From: UBA11403 sp963784615 | GTDB taxonomy: Bacteria; Pseudomonadota; Gammaproteobacteria; Legionellales; Legionellaceae | Length of the DNA stretch: 64,000 nucleotides | Assembly (NCBI GenBank): GCA_963784615.1 | Contig: CAWASG010000001.1 | Location: forward strand, 1,240,001-1,304,000 | Direction: 5' to 3' | In this document: piece by piece, positions 8,713 through 16,370 of the stretch | Numbering within the stretch: the first letter of the stretch is position 1 | Layout: the number at the start of each line of letters is the position of its first letter | Notes under the pieces: generated by a model | What the model was told of the DNA's origin: nothing | What the model saw: the letters and a program-made list of their open reading frames with translations, nothing else | The model's database searches: none | Made by a program: the position numbers and the translations under genes

Positions 8713-9369
8713 TCATGGTTTAGATGCTCTTGAGCTGGATTTTTCAAGCAAATCAATGACTTCTTGATCTGTTGTTTGTGAGAAGTCTTCATACCACAAA
8801 CCAACGGCACAAAAATTGATGGGTTGAAGTGGACAAATCAACTTGTCAACGAGAGAAGCCATCGATTGGCACGTCTCATATGCCGCGACCGGAACAGCAA
8901 CGATAATACTAGCAGGATTATGTTTGCGTAGAGCGCTGATTGCAGCCTTAATGGAAGCGCCCGTTGCAATGCCATCATCAACCAGGATAATGGTTTTACT
9001 CAAAAGGTCGGGAAAGGGTCGATTACCACGATATACTCGCTCTCGTCTCAGCAATTCTTCTTGTTCTGACTGAATAACTGCATCGATCGCGGATTTTTGC
9101 AACTTGAGCTGTCTTATAATCGATTCATTGAGAAGAACCACACCTCCCGATGCGATTGCCCCCATAGCGAGCTCTGCATGCCCCGGCACACCTAATTTTC
9201 TGACAATAAGCACATCAAGAGGAATGGACAGCGCCGTTGCAATTTCATAGGCAACAGGAACGCCGCCACGTGGCAGGGCCAGCACGATTGTATTAGGTTG
9301 CTCGACATAGGTTTTAAGACTACTCGTCAGCATTCGGCCCGCTTGTTGTCTGTCAATAAATTTTTCCAT
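8713..9369 (-). CDS. phosphoribosyltransferase family protein
   Basis: A 218-residue type I phosphoribosyltransferase fold. The PRPP-binding loop is plain: TIILVDDGIATGASIKAAI near residues 124-142. The N-terminal ALPRGGVPVAYEIA and IVRKLGVPGHAELAMGAI match a family of uncharacterised PRTases found beside many different genes. The natural base or amine substrate is unknown. It stands alone, with broken genes downstream and the ankyrin gene divergent upstream. Confidence 0.85.
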   Translation of the reverse strand: MEKFIDRQQAGRMLTSSLKTYVEQPNTIVLALPRGGVPVAYEIATALSIPLDVLIVRKLGVPGHAELAMGAIASGGVVLLNESIIRQLKLQKSAIDAVIQSEQEELLRRERVYRGNRPFPDLLSKTIILVDDGIATGASIKAAISALRKHNPASIIVAVPVAAYETCQSMASLVDKLICPLQPINFCAVGLWYEDFSQTTDQEVIDLLEKSSSRASKP

Positions 9370-9454
9370 GGTCTGTCTTGAAAAATGGACGTTATTTGAA
9401 GTCTAGTACATAACAAACGTACCTGGGGAGGTTAAAAAGCTATTCTAGATAAAA

Positions 9455-9483
9455 ATGACAAAAATAGTTATTTACTGTATAAT
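9455..9483 (+). promoter_or_regulatory. probable sigma-70 promoter of the ankyrin gene
   Basis: ATGACA at 9455-9460 and a perfect TATAAT at 9478-9483 are 17 bases apart, about 57 bases ahead of the ankyrin gene start. Confidence 0.55.
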
Positions 9484-9539
9484 TTGTGGTGCGTTTGCGG
9501 CTATTATTATAATCCAGTTTAACTTTCCGGGATGTTTGT

Positions 9540-11429
9540 ATGTATACTATTAATGAAATGTTGGTGATTCTAAACAGGAATAAATCAAAATATCCTATTC
9601 TTGCTCAAGCATCCCTGAAGCTGCATGCGTTGATAGACTGCAAGACTGAAGAAGAAAGAGATCATATTTTACCTGGGTTAAGAAGAGAGCTTCTTGGTAT
9701 CTTAAAAGAGCATAAAATCTATCCGAGAAAAGATGCCAGAGATTCTGAATATAATGATAAAGAGGTATTAGCCACTTATATCCATCTGCTATTGCTTACT
9801 TTGGCTGAGGCAATGCCAATCAATTCTACTGAACCCTTTACGCAAGAAGAATTTAAGAATATCCCCAGATTAAACCAGATACTCTTTTCTACAGGGCATG
9901 GTTTTCATTTTCCGAGCCTATTGAAACACGCATGTGACTTTCAAGACGATGCGGTTTATATTCAAGACGCGCATAAATTGAACATATTAACCCGTGAGCC
10001 GTTAAACGATTTTGATATACAGATAATTGATATGAAGCTTACCCTAGCAGATAACATTGGGCGCAAGCTGGCCAACGAAGTGCCGCCTAGTGAAGATGAC
10101 AACCAGGATGAATCTTCCGCAATGGAGGCGTTTCATAAAAAAGTCAGTGAGATATTTGTTGATTTAGTGCTATCCGCGCCTAAGCCAATTAATATTTATG
10201 TATTTACCGAGTTAGTTGAAACCATGGGTATCGACGTGAATGCGGTCGATAAAGAGGGTTATACACTGCTAATGCGCACGGCCATAACCGGTGATGCCCA
10301 ACTCTTTGAATTTCTTTTAGCTCGTCGGGCGAATGTAGATCATCAGGCACCTGATCAAATGACAGCTTGGCAATTGGCAAGCTTATATGACCGCCAAGCA
10401 TGTTTGTCGCTACTAACGGAGAGTCATGCCGATAACACCGAAAGTCGAGCATTCCAACCATTAAAGAGGCGATTATCACTGTTTGACAGGATCGGAAGAG
10501 GAGATGTAGCGATAGTATCTGATTTTTTGGATTCCACACCAGACTTCAATGCAAAGCAAGCGGATCATCTACAAAATACGGCAATAAAGTTATCCCTCAA
10601 ACATGATCATCCTCTTATCTTTGAAAAAATGTTGCAATTTTGTTCGTTTGATATTGAGTTGGCTCTGCTTGCTATTCAACACGGTGCTTTGAAGTGCCTT
10701 AAACTAATGGTTAATAAAAATTTGCTGAATGGTAACTTTTCGTGCTCGAATGGATATACCCTTGTGTATGAAGCGACTTGGTATAATCAAGTTTCTTGTC
10801 TACAATTTTTGCTTACTGTACCGGGCATGCCAATTGACGCTCTCTTTAAGGGGCTTTCCCCAAGTTATATCGCGGTACAAAATAATCATCCCGAATGTTT
10901 ACGTTATTTATTAGAGAATGGTGCCAATATCAACTTGCATCATCAATATGGTGTGTCTTTAGTGTATAAAGCCGCGGCGAATAATAGTGTTGAATGTTTA
11001 CGTTTGCTGATTTCAAGAGGCGCTGATGTGAATAAAATGACAGACGATGGATGTATGCCTGTCTATAAAGCGGCATCTGCGGGGCATACCAAGTGTCTGG
11101 CACTATTAATCTTGGCGGGTGCGAAAATGGATGTGATGTTTAGCCGTTACTATCCTTTGCATATTGCAGTCAAATACGGGCATCTCGATTGTGTGAAGCT
11201 ATTGCTAAAGGCTGGGTTCGATGCTTCGACACCTCTGCCCGATGGTAGTTGTATCGAAGATATAGCTAGAGATTTTAAGCAAAATGAATGCTTAGTATTT
11301 ATTAATACTTACGATGGTAACCCCGATCAGTTACCTGATATTGGAAGTTATCTACCCGAAGCAGTAACAACTGATGATGCAAATGATCTCACGCCAGCCC
11401 GTGCTGCTTTCTGTGGGGCAACAGCATAA
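9540..11429 (+). CDS. ankyrin-repeat protein, possible secreted effector
   Basis: A 629-residue protein with no signal peptide. The first 230 residues carry no motif I recognise. From about residue 235 onward there are ankyrin-type units (for example GYTLLMRTAITGDAQLFEFL, SPSYIAVQNNHPECLRYLL, VYKAAANNSVECLRLLISRG and YPLHIAVKYGHLDCVKLLL), at least seven in two blocks. Ankyrin repeats bind proteins, and in Legionellales many such proteins are Dot/Icm-secreted effectors. No secretion system lies in the window, so that role is inference. The gene is single, with its own promoter. Confidence 0.85.
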   Translation: MYTINEMLVILNRNKSKYPILAQASLKLHALIDCKTEEERDHILPGLRRELLGILKEHKIYPRKDARDSEYNDKEVLATYIHLLLLTLAEAMPINSTEPFTQEEFKNIPRLNQILFSTGHGFHFPSLLKHACDFQDDAVYIQDAHKLNILTREPLNDFDIQIIDMKLTLADNIGRKLANEVPPSEDDNQDESSAMEAFHKKVSEIFVDLVLSAPKPINIYVFTELVETMGIDVNAVDKEGYTLLMRTAITGDAQLFEFLLARRANVDHQAPDQMTAWQLASLYDRQACLSLLTESHADNTESRAFQPLKRRLSLFDRIGRGDVAIVSDFLDSTPDFNAKQADHLQNTAIKLSLKHDHPLIFEKMLQFCSFDIELALLAIQHGALKCLKLMVNKNLLNGNFSCSNGYTLVYEATWYNQVSCLQFLLTVPGMPIDALFKGLSPSYIAVQNNHPECLRYLLENGANINLHHQYGVSLVYKAAANNSVECLRLLISRGADVNKMTDDGCMPVYKAASAGHTKCLALLILAGAKMDVMFSRYYPLHIAVKYGHLDCVKLLLKAGFDASTPLPDGSCIEDIARDFKQNECLVFINTYDGNPDQLPDIGSYLPEAVTTDDANDLTPARAAFCGATA

Positions 11430-11512
11430 ACTTAACAGTAAATCGATGGGGTCACCCATGATTCCGCAAGCCCGATAAAGAAATAACATTGTACATTTTT
11501 GACGCACCATCA

Positions 11513-11546
11513 CAAAAAAGGTCTAAAAATATGCAAACTTAGACCT
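11513..11546 (-). terminator. rho-independent terminator of the higBA-like pair
   Basis: On the minus strand an 8-bp stem (AGGTCTAA with TTAGACCT) is followed at once by a run of six T, starting 14 bases after the antitoxin stop. Confidence 0.75.
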
Positions 11547-11560
11547 CTTCAGTGATTATC

Positions 11561-11863
11561 TTAAGTTGAGGCATGCAACGCTTTAATAACAACATTAGGA
11601 TTACTTGCAATTACTGTTAAATACGCTCTTGCAGACGTTTCTGGCATACGTTCGCCCCGTTCCCATTTTTCTAATGTTCGAATACTAAACCCGAATTCGT
11701 CACAAAATTCTTGACGACTCATATGCATTCTATTTCTAATAGCCATAACATCTACTTGAGCAGGAACTAGTACTTTATGCGCTACAGCACTCTGCTGATT
11801 ACCTTTGGCATACTCAAGAGCGTCCATGGCACCACGAATCAAACTTTCACCTAAATCACTCAT
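11561..11863 (-). CDS. HigA-like helix-turn-helix antitoxin
   Basis: A 100-residue DNA-binding protein, taking the ATG that gives MSDLGESLIRG as start. The C-terminal half is a Cro/C1-type helix-turn-helix (MSRQEFCDEFGFSIRTLEKWERGERMPE, residues about 54-80). Antitoxins of this kind bind the RelE-like toxin through one part and repress the operon through the other. It lies directly after the toxin gene with an 8-base overlap, and toxin-first order is usual for the HigBA group. The palindrome upstream of the toxin is the likely operator. Confidence 0.85.
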   Translation of the reverse strand: MSDLGESLIRGAMDALEYAKGNQQSAVAHKVLVPAQVDVMAIRNRMHMSRQEFCDEFGFSIRTLEKWERGERMPETSARAYLTVIASNPNVVIKALHAST

Positions 11864-12221
11864 GATCAACCTCCCCATATACCTTAACAATAGATTTAAT
11901 AATTGTTTTTAATAAATTCTTTTCACTTTCTGAAATATTTTCTCTCTGACTTTTACCGTATGCCGTAAACAAAAAAATAGGCATATTTTGATTATGATAA
12001 TAATATATCACTCGGGAGCCACCTCTCTTCCCCTGATTACTATCAGCTTTCCAGCGAATCTTTCTTGCGCCACCCGTACCTGAAATCAACTCCCCTTCCA
12101 ATGGGTTTTGAGCAATATGACTTATAAAAGAATCCCTGCTTTCCTTGTCCATACAAGATTCAGCCTGTTTTATATACTCTGTTGTTTCAACAACAACCTG
12201 CAATTTTTTTATTATTTTCAT
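11856..12221 (-). CDS. RelE/HigB-type mRNA interferase toxin
   Basis: A 121-residue toxin of the RelE superfamily (Pfam RelE, PF06296 group). Recognisable are VVVETTEYIKQAE near the N-terminus, NPLEGELISGTGGARKIRWK (around residue 39), GSRVIYYYHNQNMPIFLFTAYGKS (around 68) and the C-terminal SEKNLLKTIIK. Such toxins cleave mRNA at the ribosome. It pairs with the helix-turn-helix gene downstream. The predicted -10 box ends 6 bases before the ATG, so the transcript may be leaderless. Confidence 0.88.
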   Translation of the reverse strand: MKIIKKLQVVVETTEYIKQAESCMDKESRDSFISHIAQNPLEGELISGTGGARKIRWKADSNQGKRGGSRVIYYYHNQNMPIFLFTAYGKSQRENISESEKNLLKTIIKSIVKVYGEVDHE

Positions 12222-12227
12222 AGTATG

Positions 12228-12274
12228 ATTATAACCCTATTGGGGTTGATTTACAACCCCAATAGGGTTATAAT
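12228..12274. promoter_or_regulatory. palindromic operator/promoter of the higBA-like pair
   Basis: Perfect 20-bp inverted arms (12228-12247 and 12255-12274) are separated by 7 bases; each arm holds the half-palindrome AACCCTATTGGGGTT or its inverse. On the minus strand TTGTAA (12251-12256) and TATAAT (12228-12233) are 17 bases apart and point at the toxin. Because of the symmetry the plus strand has TTGATT and TATAAT, also 17 apart. Binding by the antitoxin would cover both promoters. Confidence 0.75.
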
Positions 12275-12347
12275 ATCAAAGAATCCTTCGGCACAACATA
12301 TTTACTGCGGAAATAAGACAGATTTCTTCAGGATCGACGGAGGCAAA

Positions 12348-12440
12348 GTGAATAGATTTTTTTTATTAATCCAGAAATTAAAAAGACGAATCATACAAAT
12401 AAATGTGAAAAAAAGGAATCATGGGATCGGAGTAAATTGA
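12348..12440 (+). CDS. possible small basic peptide, GTG start
   Basis: A 30-codon frame starting GTG, preceded by a strong GGAGG site 4 bases upstream, and lying about 75 bases downstream of the plus-strand half of the symmetrical promoter. The product begins NRFFLLIQKLKRRII and is strongly basic. I do not recognise it, and a frame this short can arise by chance; the ribosome site and promoter are the only support. Confidence 0.3.
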   Translation: MNRFFLLIQKLKRRIIQINVKKRNHGIGVN

Positions 12441-12627
12441 TTTTGCGTTCTAAGAGCTTTTGCTAGTTTCAAACATACGGCCTATTCTCAACACGTCAAG
12501 ATATTAATTGAGCTAGGGTCTGTCGACAATTCTACTATCTTGGACGTAACCCCCTGATTTCCTGTGCTCAATATAGATAATTCAGTGGTATGAGCAGGTG
12601 TAGGGTTGATCGAGAGCGAAGCCTAAC

Positions 12628-13671
12628 CTAAGCCTGCTGTCCTTGTGACTCATGCCAGAGTGTAATGAACAACACCATGATAATTGGCCCTACAAAAAGA
12701 CCGAGTAGGCCTAGTGTTTCGACGCCTCCCAATATACCGAAGAGTACGGCGAGGAAAGGCAGGCGAATCGCGCCGCCTATTAATACGGGTTTCACAAAGT
12801 GATCAAACACAAACATGACCAGAGTTCCCCAAATCACGACGATTAAAGCTGCTATTAATTGCGTGTTGGCGAGTAAAATAAGCGCGACCAACAAAAATAC
12901 CAAGGGAACGGCGAAGGGGATCATTGCCGCAAATGCAGTGATAAAACCAAGCAATGTAGGGGCTGGAAATTGAACGAGAGCATAGCAACCCCCCATCAAT
13001 ATACCAACGCACAATCCAGCAAAAATAGTGCCATTCACTGTCGCTCTTAGGGCGGCAGGTAATTTATCTGCGTAGCGAGACCAACGGCGGCCCAAGCCAT
13101 ATTCACCAATATGATGAATTTGCGTGGTTAACTCATCCCCGTCACGATAGAAAAAGAATAAACAGAGTACTGTAAATCCAAGTTGAAAGCCGCGGTGTGC
13201 AATATCGGCACCGATTTGTTTAGCATAGTAGCTGACTGGTGTCAGGGAAATATGAAGATTGGACAATAAATTCTTTACACTGCCTGGTTTGCCAATATTC
13301 TCATCCCAGTAGGCTTCCAAATCTGCGCCACCCCAGGGTAATGCATGAAAGAATGCCGGTGGATGCCCACCTACTCGATTAATTTCCTGTAAATAGTTCA
13401 TAAACAGTTGAGTCTCTTGAACCAGAACAGTCACTAACCAGCTTAATGGAATGAGAACGATTAAAGAGATTAATAGGGTGAATAAAAAAGCCGACAGATC
13501 ATGCCGAACACCCATCAATCGACGCCACCGTTTGTATAGAGGATATGTCGAAATAGCAACAATAGCCGCCCACATCACCGAAGGGACAAATCGTTGAGTA
13601 ATATATAATGCCAGCAGCACGATGCTGACGGTCAAGCCCATACTGATGAGCTCTCTGTGATTTTCATTCAT
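12628..13671 (-). CDS. AI-2E family transporter (PerM/YdiK-like permease)
   Basis: A 347-residue polytopic membrane protein of the AI-2 exporter/PerM superfamily, which has about eight helices. Pairs of long hydrophobic segments occur at both ends. The conserved FITAFAAMIPFAVPLVFLLVALILL and GILGGVETLGLLGLFVGPIIMVL near the C-terminus are typical. Substrates of the family differ and this one is unassigned. Its start overlaps the pgpA stop by 4 bases. Confidence 0.9.
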   Translation of the reverse strand: MNENHRELISMGLTVSIVLLALYITQRFVPSVMWAAIVAISTYPLYKRWRRLMGVRHDLSAFLFTLLISLIVLIPLSWLVTVLVQETQLFMNYLQEINRVGGHPPAFFHALPWGGADLEAYWDENIGKPGSVKNLLSNLHISLTPVSYYAKQIGADIAHRGFQLGFTVLCLFFFYRDGDELTTQIHHIGEYGLGRRWSRYADKLPAALRATVNGTIFAGLCVGILMGGCYALVQFPAPTLLGFITAFAAMIPFAVPLVFLLVALILLANTQLIAALIVVIWGTLVMFVFDHFVKPVLIGGAIRLPFLAVLFGILGGVETLGLLGLFVGPIIMVLFITLWHESQGQQA

Positions 13672-14165
13672 AGTGTTTTATAACCTGTTGATGTTAATAA
13701 CATAGCGATCAGCTGTAAAATAATCCATGCGGGGATTGCGGCTAATACATCGTCCAACATAATCCCCAAACCACCGTGTACTCGTTTGTCAACCCAGCTT
13801 ATCGGCCATGGTTTCCAAATATCAAATAGGCGGAACAAGATAAATCCGGCAACAACCCACAATAGCCCCTTGGGCACCATGAGCATGGTGAGCAAGTACC
13901 CGACGACTTCGTCCCATACAATTCCTTTGTAATCATGCTCACCTAACTCACGAGAGACGATATCACTCACTTTCACGCCTAATATAAACGCCGCACAGGT
14001 AACCAAAACGTAGACTGGCAATGAACAGGAAGATAATAACCAATAAATAGGAATGGCTGCGAGCGTGCCACAAGTTCCGGGGGCAATAGGACTTAAGCCG
14101 CTACCGAAACCAAACGCAATGAAATAAACGGGATTTTGCCATACTTTGTTCGAAAGTGTCGTCAT
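13668..14165 (-). CDS. pgpA: phosphatidylglycerophosphatase A
   Basis: Removes the terminal phosphate of phosphatidylglycerophosphate to give phosphatidylglycerol at the inner membrane. The 165-residue length is typical. The N-terminal GFGSGLSPIAPGTCGTLAAIP and the acidic motifs DEVVGYLLTM (about residue 85) and LFDIWKPWPISWVDKRVHGG (about 110) match the family. It follows thiL by 21 bases in the conserved order nrdR-nusB-thiL-pgpA. Confidence 0.96.
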   Translation of the reverse strand: MTTLSNKVWQNPVYFIAFGFGSGLSPIAPGTCGTLAAIPIYWLLSSCSLPVYVLVTCAAFILGVKVSDIVSRELGEHDYKGIVWDEVVGYLLTMLMVPKGLLWVVAGFILFRLFDIWKPWPISWVDKRVHGGLGIMLDDVLAAIPAWIILQLIAMLLTSTGYKTL

Positions 14166-14186
14166 GATGCGCCTGCTTTTCCTTAA

Positions 14187-15128
14187 TTAAAAATGAGCAT
14201 ACCCCTTTGCTGCGAGTGGCACAATATCACCCTGCAGCGTTTTCGCCCTTAAACCTGACTCAGATTCAATCACACCGACACAATAATATGCCAAATGCGT
14301 GTTATCAAGGGTAGGTAATAACGAAGGTGGAACGGTAAAGCACAGCTCATAATCATCACCTCCGCTCAAAGCAAAATCAAGCGCATTGTCGCCTTGATGC
14401 TGCTGAACGAGCGGATGGACGGGAATGGCTGCAAGGTCAAGGCAGGCACCAACATGGCTCGCTTCGAGAATATGATTCAGATCGGCACTTAAACCATCAG
14501 AAATATCAATCGCGGCGGTTGCATGCTCTCGGAGAAAATCGATGAAATCAAGCCTGGGCGTTGGGTGCAGCAGTTGATTCATCAACACCGAACGAGAGGC
14601 CTCATCAAGCTTAGGGTCATTAAGGAGCCTAACTGCAAGCGCCGCCGCTCCTAACTGGCCGGTCACGACGATTACGTCCCCTGCTGTCGCTCCACATCGT
14701 CTAACAGCTCGCCCTTTTGGCACAAGGCCATGAATGGTGATTGTAATCGTTAAAGGCCCCCGCGTCGTATCCCCACCAATCAAGGCAATATGATAAGCAT
14801 TCAGTGTTTTTGCTAGCCCCAGTGAAAACCGCTGTAACCAGGATTCATCAACTGAAGGTAGCGTCAAGGCGAGTGAAATCCAGCAAGGTGTGGCCGCCAT
14901 GGCAGCCATATCACTGACATTCACTCTCACTGAGCGCGAGGCAATATCATAAGCGTCCCAATCTTTCAGAAAATGCACGCCTTCAACTAACGTATCTGTA
15001 CTCACTAATAAATCCATATCATGAGGTACGCGCAAGCAAGCGGCATCGTCACCGATGCCAAACACCACGTCATCGCGAGAAGGAGAAATGGAATGAAAAT
15101 ATTGGTTAATCAAGGAAAATTCGTTCAT
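14187..15128 (-). CDS. thiL: thiamine-monophosphate kinase
   Basis: Phosphorylates TMP to thiamine diphosphate with ATP, the last step to the active cofactor. The 313-residue product from the ATG at 15128 starts MNEFSLINQYF as in the family; an upstream in-frame extension would read through a dispersed repeat and is rejected. Metal and ATP motifs are VFGIGDDAACL near residue 23, STDTLVEGVHF, ALIGGDTTRGP and SGGDDYELCFT. It complements the thiE-thiM-thiD-tenA operon 3.7 kb away. Confidence 0.96.
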   Translation of the reverse strand: MNEFSLINQYFHSISPSRDDVVFGIGDDAACLRVPHDMDLLVSTDTLVEGVHFLKDWDAYDIASRSVRVNVSDMAAMAATPCWISLALTLPSVDESWLQRFSLGLAKTLNAYHIALIGGDTTRGPLTITITIHGLVPKGRAVRRCGATAGDVIVVTGQLGAAALAVRLLNDPKLDEASRSVLMNQLLHPTPRLDFIDFLREHATAAIDISDGLSADLNHILEASHVGACLDLAAIPVHPLVQQHQGDNALDFALSGGDDYELCFTVPPSLLPTLDNTHLAYYCVGVIESESGLRAKTLQGDIVPLAAKGYAHF

Positions 15129-15140
15129 AGTCACACCATT

Positions 15141-15193
15141 CGTAGGTTGGGTTGAGGCGGGTTTGCCGAAGCCCAACATACGTACAACCTACG
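15141..15193. repeat. dispersed GTAGGTTGGGTTGAGG repeat, copy 1
   Basis: A short palindromic intergenic repeat between thiL and nusB, beginning CGTAGGTTGGGTTGAGG and ending in the inverse CAACCTACG. The nusB stop codon lies in it. Related copies are at 30159-30255 and 60300-60338. Confidence 0.75.
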
Positions 15194-15632
15194 CGCCGCC
15201 TGACTCAAATTCGATGGGTCGTAATTGCTTCGAGAGATTATGTAAGACACCATTGACATACCGATGCCCATCCTGCGATCCAAAGGTTTTAGTGAGATTG
15301 ATGGCTTCATCCAGCACTATACGATAAGGAATCTCAGGACAATGCACTAATTCATAGGTGCTTAGTCGTAATACGGCTAACTCAATTGGATTAAGCTCGT
15401 TCACCTTTCTATCCAGAAACGGAGCGAATAGATCCTCTAAAGTAGGACACTCATGAGGAACCCCATAAAGCAGGCTTGAAAAATAATCTGTATCAACTCG
15501 ATCCATGTTGTTGATTGCACGAAACTGCGCATCGATTTCACTCAGTTCAAGGCCTGACATCTGCCATTGATAGAGCGCTTGCAATGCCAATTTTCTAGCG
15601 CGCTGTTTACCACGAATTGATTCTTTATCCAC
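15189..15632 (-). CDS. nusB: transcription antitermination protein NusB, GTG start
   Basis: NusB with NusE binds boxA RNA in rRNA transcription complexes. The 147-residue product is all helical; RGKQRARKLALQALYQWQ near the start and LDEAINLTKTFGSQDGHRYVNGVL near the end are diagnostic. An upstream ATG at 15671 would start inside a perfect hairpin and add 13 unconserved residues. The GTG at 15632, preceded by AGAGG, fits the family better. The hairpin in its leader recurs upstream of folB. Confidence 0.93.
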   Translation of the reverse strand: MDKESIRGKQRARKLALQALYQWQMSGLELSEIDAQFRAINNMDRVDTDYFSSLLYGVPHECPTLEDLFAPFLDRKVNELNPIELAVLRLSTYELVHCPEIPYRIVLDEAINLTKTFGSQDGHRYVNGVLHNLSKQLRPIEFESGGA

Positions 15633-15650
15633 AACTACCTCTGTTTTGAG

Positions 15651-15696
15651 TTTTGGCCAAGCTGCATGCAAAAAGACGCATGCAGCTTGGCCAAAA
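15651..15696. repeat. hairpin type 1, copy upstream of nusB
   Basis: A perfect inverted repeat with 19-bp arms (15651-15669 and 15678-15696) and an 8-base loop. In the nusB direction the core is GCATGC, loop GTCTTTTT, GCATGC. The same core and loop sit ahead of folB (61284-61325) in the same orientation relative to the gene, with different but still paired outer stem bases. A shared stretch GGAAAATTATATTT precedes both. Confidence 0.85.
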
Positions 15697-15829
15697 TATA
15701 ATTTTCCTGATTTAATCGGGGGTTTGAGTCAGGTATCAGCCTCTCTAAAGCCCACAATTCATTCGAATAGAACCATTACCCTAGAAAAAGCAGTAAAGCC
15801 TACTACGATAGTCCCGCTCTAAATCACTG

Positions 15830-15875
15830 CTTGAACAGAACAGCATGAGTTTTTTTTCATGCTGTTCTGTTCAAG
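15830..15875. repeat. hairpin type 2, copy between nrdR and nusB
   Basis: Perfect 19-bp arms (15830-15848 and 15857-15875) around an 8-base loop GTTTTTTT. The inner stem AACAGCATGA is shared with the copy at 61059-61097, while the outer stem bases differ in a paired manner. It begins 5 bases beyond the nrdR stop and could also act in transcript ending, although no T-run follows the stem. Confidence 0.8.
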
Positions 15876-15880
15876 GCTTA

Positions 15881-16336
15881 TTATTGATTATCTCTCATTT
15901 TTTCTATCGTCTGTCTAAATTCGCTGACATCTTGGAAGCGTTTATAAACTGAGGCAAATCGAACATAGGCGACGTGATCGAGTTGATACAGTTGCTCCAT
16001 GACCCACTCACCGATCTGGTTGGATGCAATTTCGCGATCGCCACTTTGCCGAATTTTCTTCATAATACTCATCAGCGACTCTTCAACGCGCTCAATACTA
16101 ACGGGGCGTTTTTCAAGTGCGCGAAGCATGCCGGCACGCAGGTTATTCATATTAAATATCACGCGCGCACCGTCTCGCTTCACAATCAAGGGCATCATCA
16201 ATTCTGCTGCTTCAAACGTTGTAAAACGCTCATGACACAGCAGGCATTCCCTTCTTCGGCGAACTTGTGATCCTTCTACAACCAAGCGTGAATCAATCAC
16301 TTTGGTTTCTTGTTCTTGACAAAAAGGACAGTACAT
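15881..16336 (-). CDS. nrdR: transcriptional repressor NrdR
   Basis: Represses ribonucleotide reductase genes when ATP/dATP levels signal enough dNTPs. The 151-residue product starts MYCPFCQEQETKVIDSR, with the zinc ribbon closing at CLLCHERF near residue 31, then the ATP-cone domain (MPLIVKRDGARVIFNMNNLRAGMLRA). Three further in-frame codons lie upstream, but MYCPFC is the near-universal family start. It lies between glyA and nusB in the common gammaproteobacterial order. Confidence 0.97.
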   Translation of the reverse strand: MYCPFCQEQETKVIDSRLVVEGSQVRRRRECLLCHERFTTFEAAELMMPLIVKRDGARVIFNMNNLRAGMLRALEKRPVSIERVEESLMSIMKKIRQSGDREIASNQIGEWVMEQLYQLDHVAYVRFASVYKRFQDVSEFRQTIEKMRDNQ

Positions 16337-16370
16337 AATTAACACATCCGTGACAAAGTAAATCTATAAT

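Noticed and set aside
12108..12347. A long plus-strand frame running from the toxin gene through the operator
   Set aside because: It is antisense to the toxin and crosses the operator; only its last 30 codons, with their own ribosome site, are worth keeping as a candidate.
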